Assembly: GCA_030762175.1 (NCBI GenBank)
Contig: CM060831.1
Location: forward strand, 81,669,501 to 81,733,500
DNA: 64,000 nt
Direction of reading: 5' to 3'
DNA from: Metallyticus violacea
Taxonomy: Eukaryota; Arthropoda; Insecta; Mantodea; Metallyticidae
Positions within the stretch are counted from its first letter, which is position 1, and each line of letters starts with the position of its first letter. The notes below the pieces were generated by a model. That model was not told where the DNA came from. It saw only the letters and a program-made list of their open reading frames with translations, and did no database searches. Of the stretch, positions 55,841 through 64,000 are shown in pieces. The position numbers and the translations under genes are program-made.

Positions 55841-56407
55841 GGGCCCTGTTTCATAAAAGTATGCTCTAATACATACAAGTGCATGGACTGGTGACTTGTA
55901 GTTATTAGTAAAATTCATTTCCGCACAGGTTTCTGCTACACTTGTACTTGAAGCGGAATCATCGGTTTCGCTTATGACCAGGTTAAGGCGTCATTTGAAG
56001 TTGAAGGTGCAATTTTATTTAATGAATATTTGGAATTAATATCCCCAATTTAAACTAGAAATGATTGATGGTCTTTTGGCTTTGGGGAATGGAGTGGAAG
56101 GATGTTAATATTTATACGGTGCGTAAGGGGGATGCGGAAGATGTATAGTTCAGTACGAAGCTTTTGGTACATCTCACGAGTTCCTCCTCAGGCTCTCCCT
56201 TCTACGCTGCTCCCACAACTCTTTCGGATTTCGCTCCTGCTAAAATATTCCTTCGCCGCCCTGGCTATGATGAAATTAGCTGGTGCGTTTTGGGAGTCGC
56301 CTCAGCGCTTAATTACTGAGAGGGTGTCTTATTTAACATTCAAATTAAAAGGTGTTATGACTCTGAATAACCATTACGTCACACGGTTATATCCGTTATA
56401 TATGTTA

Positions 56408-56702
56408 GTCGGTCCTGGCGGTGTAGTGGTAACCATACTTGCCTTCTAAACCCAAGATCGCGGGTTCACATCCCGACAGGATCGATAGAGTTTTTCGGGC
56501 GTAAAAAATCCTTACTATGGCTTCCTTTGGAAGGGAAGTAAAACTGTGGGTTCCGTGTCGTACATTTACGGCACGATAAAGAACCTCAAGCCTGAAAGAA
56601 GAGGCCTCTGAGCAAAATTTGTTGACCGTTTCACGCCCTGAAATGAATGGGACACTGATGACCTAATATGTTAAAGAGCTTCCGTAAATAAACCAATCAA
56701 CT
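56408..56702 (+). mobile_element. SINE-C copy 10, full length
   Basis: Head CCTGGCGGTGTAGTGGTAAC with A-box, B-box slightly altered (GGTTCACATCCC), full body, tail AAATAAACCAATCAA. Confidence 0.94.
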
Positions 56703-57688
56703 CAAGTCCATTATGTTACACTCTTGCTCGGCCCAGATCACTAAGAGCGCTTCGAATTTATTAATCAACTAAACGGTTGAAGCACAACATATTTAACACT
56801 GTTCTCATGTGCGCTATCAAAGAAAGATAATAATGTCTCATATACTGTCTACTGTTCCGGTTTCATAAAAAATTACCCAAGAACTGTCTCAAATTGCCGC
56901 GGTCTCTCTGTTTTATCAAATGTTCAGTTATAACGTATGATGATGACATCAACATTGTGTGTTGCAATTTTTAAGTATTATGGGAGAGATGTCTTCTTCC
57001 CCATTGGTTCCTGAATTCGCGGCATTTCTATCATTGGTTGCTTATTTCGCGCCTCTAATGTCACCGTTGCTCTTTCTTCAAAGTTCCCTGGTCTAAATTT
57101 ACGCAACACACACAGCAAGGCATATCTGTATGTCCTCGAGGAAGCAACCAGGGTTCGAACTGTTATAAAAAAGATGACTGTATCTCCCTTCGTCGTCTTT
57201 GGAAAATTTCCATCCGGGAATGGCAAAGCGGCTATAAAATCTTGTGTTGCTATTCAACCTCTCGTCCCCTCGACATCCCTAAATGCACAGACATTTTATT
57301 TTGCGCTTTCTCTTCCGAAGAAAATATAAGTTAGCTACTAATGGTTAAATCGAATATATTAGGCTTTCCAGAAATATGAGATAAATTACTTATAGATATA
57401 TTACATTTAAACACCATCAGTCGTGATTGCTTTTTATGTTTCTCATGATAATAATAATGTTTCTGTTGATACTTTACAACTCCATACTTACAAGTATACA
57501 AGTTTTGTCCTGTTCCACGAAAGTATTAGTATTATTCGGGCACTGGTAGTTTGTATAAATTGCTGTACAAGTGTAGGAATATTGGTAACTTCAAATACTA
57601 GCACAAAATTTATTAACTTTTTTATGATTTTGGGAGTCAGTTGACCCAAATGTGCTAAGTATTAGCGAAAGTGACGATAATGATAAGT

Positions 57689-57692
<4 letters not shown>

Positions 57693-57733
<41 letters not shown>
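57693..57733. repeat. (TA)n microsatellite
   Basis: About 20 TA units within element M. A T-run lies at about 57937-57961. Confidence 0.95.
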
Positions 57734-57736
<3 letters not shown>

Positions 57737-58389
57737 AAATAATATTTGTGTATAACGATAAAGTTAGGTTATGTGCAAATAAAGTACGGCTTATAACTGA
57801 TAATGACGTTTCTTGTTTCAAATGCATATTTCAGACCAGCATCTTAGTTAATGTATTTTTAAGGTTCTTGCTATGTCACGAAAATAATTTTTCATTCTCT
57901 TTTAAAATAATTTATTTTGGCACAATTTTCCCAGGTTTTTTTTTTTTTTTTTTTTTTTTTTGCTTAATAGAACGTGATTGTCAAGAGATATAAATAAATA
58001 AATATAAAGGATCAAATGGCCTAATAAAATGACTCGGGAAGTTCGATTCTTCTGCCATCTCTCGACGGCTGAAATTGATGCTCCGTCACTTCAAAGTGAA
58101 TTATTACGCCTGAATATCGATAAATACATAATAAAGTATTTAAATTATCATTATATCTGAGGAAAAAAAACAAGACCCATTTTGCAGGAATGATAATGAT
58201 ACGCTCCGTCCATTAAAATCCCTAAAGAGTGGACATAACCTAATTCAGGTATGGCGACGTATGGCTAACAGCTGTTCCTCCATCTTGCTCTTATATGACT
58301 TCACTTGTAACTTTTACTAACACTTTACCAGTGTAGCATTTCTTTCGTGAAACAGAAAGTTACAAGACATACTTTATGAAACAGGGTCC

Positions 58390-59831
58390 TGGAGAGATGG
58401 CCAGACAGAAGAATGTGCTGAGAACGCAATGTGTCAAAGGAGTACATTGTTCATGGGTTGTGCACGTATCGGAAGCAGAGCCTGTGTTTGTACTGTGACC
58501 ACTTACATTTCCTAACTTTGGCATCTCTCCGACGAATGGTGTACATTGTTCTCGAGTAGAGCATGTATCGTATTTAGCGTTTAGCTTAAGCTAATATACT
58601 TAACGTTTCCTAACTTATTAACGAATTGATGAAATTGGACACTCACTTGCTGAAATTTCTTTTATTCTCTGTCAGATAGAGCAACAGCAAGTACAGAGAA
58701 GTGCTCATTTTCCTTACTGAAGTTACTTAAGTCATGCGTTCCACTTGTTCCTTCTGCCAAAGAAATAATGAAATGATTAATGACATCCTCCAGTAACCCA
58801 TCATTTTCCCAAAAGTCTCTACTCTTATCGCAAGATTACATTAACCCAACCGTCTTCTGGACTCCTAGAGGCCGGAGGTGCAAGATCCCTCGCAAAATTT
58901 TCGCACAGGATGCTGAGCTCTCCCAATATTTCCAAAGGGCTATGATAATATCAACATATATTTAATATTTGGCTTGGATGTCCCAATTTAACCAAATTTG
59001 TGCGACTGGTTGTAATTGTTTGAATGTCAACTTGTACACCTGTAAGATAATTTTTTGAGTCTTAAACGACTGGAAGGAAATACAATACAAGAAGGACGTA
59101 CTGCTGGGAGCTGGAGAGATGGCTAGTCAGAGGAATATGCTGATATCGCAATGGTGTCAGGAGAGCGCATTGGTCGTAAACAAATTTAATAGCGTTTGTG
59201 TCGAGGTATACGTTTAAGGCTGAAGTTAATATGCTTAACACTTCCTAACTTAATAACTAATTAATAAAATATAATTGGGTACTCACTTTCTGAAAGTTCT
59301 ATTTGTTCTCTTTATTCACGAGCTTCCTTTCTCACTAAATACAATTCATCTATGCAGCAGCGTATCCCATTCTCGTCTACATCATCCAAATTCACTTTTG
59401 CACACTCCGGTCTATTTCCTGGAGTAGACAGAGAAGACCTGCCGGCTTCAACCCCTTCTCTTCTTATCCTGGTACTTGTTCTCACTGGAACACCGGTATG
59501 GTGGGATACAGGTTAGGTCTGATTGTTTCAAATTATTTCATCTCGTCACACGCAGCGATCACTTCACGCACCATTTCTCTTGCTTCCTTATGTATAGTTG
59601 TTCTTTTCTTTCGTTGTTGTGGTATATTCATTAGTTATCTCTACGAGGGTACAAATTTTGAATACTTGCTCGATGAACTTTAAAAAGTTTTCAGTAAACG
59701 TTTTATAACTGCAAAATTAAGACATATCGCAGTGGTTACAGGCCATTTGTTTTTCATATTCGTTGTATTTCTAGTGAGAACTGTTTATTAGTAGTTTTGA
59801 AAGACTTCCCTTGCATCATTTTGTTTGTTAG
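58390..59831. other. Stretch with a diverged ~290-bp direct repeat
   Basis: 58390-58680 and 59108-59320 are similar in order: CTGGAGAGATGG-CAG, the AATGTGCTGA or AATATGCTGA block, TTAGCGTTT or TAGCGTTTG, CTTAAC-TTTCCTAACTTA and CACTCACTT-CTGAAA. The start also occurs at about 30336. Probably two copies of an unidentified element. No coding domain recognised. Confidence 0.5.
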
Positions 59832-60550
59832 TTGCACTTTAATGTCCCTCATAACAACGAAGGCCTAAAGAAGAAATATCCCTTGCAAAATGCAATACCC
59901 ATCTCTGAATGTGAAAGCAGTGAATTAGTAAGTAGAGCTCGTTTTAAATTAGCAGGGCTCTATAGAAAGCTGTCACACAGAGAAAAAAAAATCATTGTTG
60001 TGTTTTCTGTTAGGCGTATTGTGTCCCTCATTATTACAACAAAGCAAAAGGAATCGGTTTCTTCTGGTGAAATCGAAAATTAACTTAATGCTGCAATACA
60101 AACTCTCAAAGAAATGCGTTGGAGTTTGACAAAGTAGGAGGAGAAATAATTCAGGGTTTGTAGACGCAGAGGAAAGGGGGTTGTCTTCAAGTGAAGTAAT
60201 GAATGCTTTTCAGGGTTTTAAGAAGAAAATACTAGCGATATGAGACATGGTTTGTAGAGCAATTCTCAAGTGTACAAAGCAGCTGAGTTGCTAGGTTTGA
60301 ATAGGACACTGTGATATCACAGGACAGGATCTAAAACTGTGAATGATTTGAAACAATTAATACTAAAAATCCATTCAGTGCCTTTGTCAACGGCCGCTTG
60401 TGAACGCGATTTCAGTGTTGCTCATAACATCAAAACAAACGAAAGGAGTCGCTTACAGTCCTCGATGACAAATTAAATGGACCTTCTTTGGAACTGTGAG
60501 ATGCGGTTACTGTAGCTCATAAAGGGGACGCTGCAGGGTATCACTTGGCA
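59832..60550 (+). pseudogene. hAT-type transposase remnant
   Basis: The recognisable part is the C-terminal dimerisation signature at about 60360-60470: VPLSTAACERDFSVAHNIKT then NERSRLQSSMTN, matching the hAT pattern xPxSTAxCERxFSxxxxIKTxxRxxL. An 83-codon frame at 59832-60083 may be an upstream part of the same enzyme or an insect ZBED-like protein. Stops and frameshifts lie between (for example near 60085, 60290 and 60480). The BED zinc finger and the catalytic residues were not found. Confidence 0.6.
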
Positions 60551-60570
60551 GATAAATGCTACTCAGTGAA

Positions 60571-60849
60571 TGAATGAATGAATGGTGTTTAACGCCCGTT
60601 TTTGCTACAGAGGCACCACAGGCGGGGACACTGATGATACATGAGATGAAATGATATATTGGCAAAGGATTTTATGGAAGGAATTGTTCCAGGCCTAAGT
60701 TTAGGGTACCTCCCCGGCATTTGCCATTTATGAGGACTGAAGAAAACCTGGAAAAAACCTCAGTCAGGAAGGACGGTCCTGGCGGTATTCGAACCCAGAC
60801 CTCCCGCTCGCGAGTCCGAGACTTAACGACCTAGGCCACTCGTGGCGGT
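60571..60849 (-). mobile_element. SINE-D copy 13, full length
   Basis: Flanked by CTACTCAGTGAA (60559-60570, 60850-60861), so it interrupts the sequence after the hAT signature. Minus-oriented, tail visible as (GAAT)n at the left, head GGCCACTCGTGGCGG at the right. Confidence 0.96.
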
Positions 60850-60861
60850 CTACTCAGTGAA

Positions 60862-61266
60862 GGTCAATAGTGAGGAGAAATACCAGCTCAGAATTCTTAT
60901 TCGAGGTAAGAGTAGTTTTATTTCACATATTTTATCATCCCATTTTGTTTAATATGGCTCTGCATTTTCGTTTAAAGAATTTAAATTACTTGCAATTTTC
61001 CAAATCAGTGAAATGCTCAGAGTTAATCACATAGTTAAGATCATTGGAGATTTGAGACAAACTACACACTCTTATTGGTTCCATTTACTGGTTTAAATGT
61101 AGTACGTTTCACGAACCCTTGTTTGCATCCCCAGCTATCCGTCGTGCTCATTTTCAGGATTTCTGTTTTCCACTAGTGAAAATGAAGCGATAAAATGTAA
61201 AACAGTGTAAAAAAGATAGCGCTTGCTTTTGATGGAATTACAACAAGTAATCTAAAATGTATTATA
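60862..61266. other. AT-rich spacer, nothing recognised
   Basis: May be residual hAT 3' sequence. No motif is visible. Confidence 0.4.
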
Positions 61267-61998
61267 CGTACACACACTTCAAGCAAAGAAAAAACTGTGT
61301 TAACATCACAAAGCTGAATTCACACAAACAGAAAATGATGAGCACTAATCATCTTAGACTTTTACAGTTACAGCAGTTGATCAAAATACCCACCATCGGC
61401 GTCGATACACTTCTGAGTACGTTGAACTACTGATTGAGCAACGTTTGCGAAAGTGTCCTCAGAACATGCCGTTTCAATTTCTTCCCGAAGTGCTGTCAGT
61501 GTAGCTGGTTTTCTACGGTATACAACATCCTTAAGAGTTCCCCATAGGTAGAAGTCCAACGGCGTTAGATCCGGAGAACGCGTGGAAACTCAATCGGACC
61601 TCTTCGTCCTACCCAGTGCTTGGATCCAGTGCGCGGGGCGTGTTGCTGTGCGAGGTCTTCCAGATCTGCCCTTGTGAATATCGCATACGGTACCAGAGTC
61701 TCAAATTTGTCTCGAATGCATGCAGTAGTTACTCGCTTTGGCGCTTCTGTTCTGTACACACGTCTCCATTGCCTTTGAACTTCAACAACATTCTCAGTTT
61801 TTCAACACAACTTCAAAGTTACTTTCCGCTGTTCAAACGATAATCTTGCCTCCATTTTGTTGTAACAGCGTTAGCATAACGTAATGTGAGTCACATCTGT
61901 TTACAGAACATCATACTACACATTGTTGTTTTTCGGTCCAACTTTGAAATATATTAAATAGATATCTACTGTGAAAGTGTATATACAATTTTTGGCTC
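61267..61998 (-). mobile_element. DUF4817-type element B, copy 4, internally deleted
   Basis: The left end starts within the TIR (ACACACTTCAAGCAAAGAAA) and the right end is decayed (GTATATACAATTTTTGGCTC). The minus strand at 61368-61559 is open for the transposase C-terminus: MDFYLWGTLKDVVYRRKPAT, LREEIETACSED, VVQRTQKCIDADGGYF. The N-terminal side retains a VYRTEAPKRVTTACIRDKFE block. The deletion junction (about 61610-61640) is shared with copies 1 and 2. Confidence 0.88.
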
Positions 61999-62089
61999 CA
62001 TCTGTATCTAAGACGATTACATACACATTTAATTTGAGCTTATCCGAAGGTATGTTTCCAAAATCATGCAAACAAACTGTAGTATTAGC

Positions 62090-62513
62090 AAATGGGGAGT
62101 ACTATGTTGGCCTACTACATTACGAGCTTTCATCAAAGAGAAATGGCAAGGAAAGCTGGGTGGTGGTGTGCGCCTTCATCACGGCAACGCGCCTGTGCAC
62201 ACAGCTCTTTTTGCGCTTCAAGGAGATCGACCGTCCACCTTACACCCCAGATCTTGGTCCCAGTGACTATTTCCTCTTCTCAAAAGTCAAGAAGGACCTT
62301 CGAGAAAGGAAATTTAAGTGTGACGAAGAAGTGATGGATGCTATTTATATCAATTTTGCAGACAAGACTTTTGACTATTTTTGGGGGCGGGTTTAAATGT
62401 TAATTCAAATATGTAAGAAGTATTGCAATAAAGGGTAACTATATTGAAAAGTGAAATATAGTTTTTGTCCTTATCATACCTAGAAAATAGTTAGGCCGGA
62501 AACTTATGGACCT
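62090..62513 (+). mobile_element. Mariner A 3' part, empty site for SINE-D copy 9
   Basis: Begins at AAATGGGGAGTACTATGTTG, corresponding to about 48532 in the other duplication copy. Has lost ~25 bp before CTTCAAGGAGATCGACCGTC. The plus strand retains LGPSDYFLFS and KFKCDEEVMDAIY. The 3' UTR is uninterrupted (GTAAGAAGTATTGCAATAAA), where copy 1 has SINE-D. TIR at about 62490-62513. Confidence 0.9.
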
Positions 62514-62826
62514 ACCCGTAGGTCCATACTCGTAGGCTTGGATGGAGATTATAGTGCAGGTGGAAATGGACGATGTAAATATCTTGCTGGGATTAAGACC
62601 TAAGGATGATACTGAAGAATAAAAAGGTCCACATCAGATCAAGGTACGCGTTTTCATTGTTTTTGCTCCTTTTCACAATTCCATTATCAAACTAGACGGA
62701 AGCTAAGCTTGTATACTTTGATTAGTCATTAAACTATCTTGTATCATTTGAGTTATCTGTTCATAGCAACTGCTCCATCTCATCTCTAGGGACAGGGATT
62801 TTATGCTTTAATAACCACTTTATAGT

Positions 62827-62966
62827 ATATAAAGGATAAAACACTTAGATAAAGTCACACTTGAAATTGCAATTTCAAGTGTAACTTTATCAAAGTCGTT
62901 TATCCTTTTCTACTTTTATTATTACTGTTAATTTGTTACATTGTTAATAATGTTACTTTATATATA
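62827..62966. repeat. Penelope-like palindromic module, third site
   Basis: AAGTCACACTTGAAATTGC and its inverted partner GCAATTTCAAGTGTAACTTT meet at about 62875, followed by the CTTTTATTATTACTGTTAAT and GTTACATTGTTAATAATGTT blocks also present at 46080-46140. The sequence is absent from the corresponding point of duplication copy 1 (about 49580). Confidence 0.85.
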
Positions 62967-62969
62967 TAG

Positions 62970-63236
62970 TGTTTATTTACGGACACTCTTTAACATCTCA
63001 GGTCATCATCAGCGTCCCATTCAATTCAGGGCGTGAAATGGCCGATAAATTTTGCTCAGAGGTCTCTTCTTTCAGACTTGAGGTTGTTTATCGTGCCGTA
63101 AATGTACGAAACGGGACCCACGGCTTTACATACTTAGGATTTTTACGTCCGAAAAATTCCATCGATCCTGGCAGGGTTTGAACCCGCGATCTTGGGTTTA
63201 GAAGGCAAGTGTGGTTACCATTACACCTCCAGGAGC
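62970..63236 (-). mobile_element. SINE-C copy 11, paralogue of copy 9
   Basis: Same position relative to flanks as copy 9. Head at right with GGTTACCATTACACCTCCAG; about 20 bp of the body (CTTCCCTTCCGAAGGAAGCC) is deleted. Confidence 0.92.
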
Positions 63237-64000
63237 AACTGTTGGTATTTGAAAAGGGACACTAGTGAAGGACATAGCAGAATTTCGAAAACAATGAAAT
63301 TTTCTTCTCCCTAATAGTGAAAAAAGTTTGGAAATTCGTATTTACTGACATATAGCTTGCTTATTTTCAATATATTCATTCCTCTTGTCTCTTGAAACTT
63401 ATATTTCATTAAAATATAAGTACAATATTACATTTGAGGTCATTTTGTTTAAATGCCTAACTAGATAGTGTAAAACTGAAAACACATTGAATTCAGAGCA
63501 TTTATATTACGTATATCCAGGTGGGAAAATAAAACAGCTATGTGACGAAAGTTATGGTTTTACTTGCAACATGGGCGTCAATTTACTTTAATGTCAATGG
63601 TGGGCATGCTAATTTGAACCATCTTTAATGCTGCTTGATTGCATATGTTGCTTTCTTAAGTAAGTGTACTTTTGCTTGCTGACAATAGTATTAGGTTTAG
63701 CGAATCACGTAGATTGTCCGGTCCTTAATTACTAGGTACTGGAACACTGTCACAAGCAGCGCTAAAAACAACAAATCGTTCAATGTACCTAGGACAAGGC
63801 TATACTGAAATTATAGAGCACATAAATATTTTACATTGTCACATTTATCACCCTATGCCACACTTCTGGGTGAATGAAGCTGAACACCTGTTCGGAAGGA
63901 GCGCTTATTGCAATGCAGTAGTGCGGCTGTCCATCCTCTGCAGCGGTTGAATCAAATCAGCGTGGATAGGACATGGAAAATGTTCCACGATATCGCTTCC

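Larger units (their letters stand above)
55841..58389. mobile_element. Element M: 2.5-kb sequence bounded by inverted repeats
   Basis: GGGCCCTGTTTCATAAAAGT at the left and, inverted, GGACCCTGTTTCATAAAGTA at the right, both followed by more loosely matched blocks (CTTGTA, GCTACAC). Target duplication is not clear and the superfamily is not assigned. Two frames of interest (minus about 56054-56250 and 56978-57226) have no recognised domain. SINE-C copy 10 and a (TA)n run lie inside. If the upstream RING-CH exon is real, M lies in its intron or downstream. Confidence 0.55.
62514..64000. repeat. Segmental duplication, copy 2 (partner 49297-50947)
   Basis: Collinear with copy 1 from GCTTGGATGGAGATTATAGT to the right window edge. 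Differences: a ~25-bp partial TIR duplication at 62513-62530 (TAGGTCCATACTCGTAG), a ~140-bp palindrome at 62827-62966 not in copy 1, and absence of SINE-D copy 10. Confidence 0.9.

Overview
The window reads as repeat-rich, AT-rich nuclear DNA of an arthropod, most likely an insect. There are no operons, ribosome binding sites, rRNA genes or CRISPR arrays. What dominates is decayed Tc1/mariner-type transposons, two families of tRNA-derived SINEs, non-LTR retrotransposon remnants and microsatellites. The organism call is an inference from element types (mariner DD34D transposases, DUF4817-type transposases, (TTA)n, (TA)n and (GT)n arrays). A large polyneopteran-type genome such as cockroach or termite would fit, but nothing here proves it.

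Layout. 1-10 kb: mariner A copy cut by the left edge; an internally deleted DUF4817 element (B); a 1.23-kb inverted-repeat element (J) with its own tandem array; a trinucleotide array; two SINE-C copies; mariner E. 10-25 kb: mariner F with near-perfect 22-bp TIRs; a piggyBac-like remnant; the first copy of unclassified repeat H, whose end is tandemly duplicated; a near-complete mariner A (17594-18868); several SINEs. 25-34 kb: mostly unrecognised AT-rich DNA, another H copy, another B copy, and a LINE reverse-transcriptase remnant carrying a SINE-D. 34-44 kb: the best preserved mariner A, split by a SINE; a 1.1-kb element K with TTA target duplications; element L; mariner G with altered catalytic residues; another mariner A. 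44-51 kb: a composite of repeat H, Penelope-like inverted repeats and a 4 x ~140-bp array, then mariner A and the first copy of a segmental duplication. 52-60 kb: the quietest stretch, with the only convincing host-gene piece, a RING-CH (MARCH-type) zinc-finger exon at about 55225-55366, followed by a 2.5-kb TIR-bounded element M and a hAT remnant. 61-64 kb: another B copy and the second copy of the segmental duplication, cut by the right edge.

How the parts relate. SINE-C and SINE-D have tRNA-like heads with pol III A and B boxes, are often 5'-truncated, and leave 7-13-bp target duplications, as expected for LINE-mobilised SINEs. SINEs sit inside mariners, a LINE, a hAT remnant and one copy of the segmental duplication, so relative ages can be read. 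No transposase seen here is intact. The most useful observations are the filled/empty SINE sites between the two duplication copies, the shared deletion junction of three B elements, the inverted Penelope-like modules with a hammerhead-like core, and the terminal hairpin of repeat H with a compensatory base-pair change.
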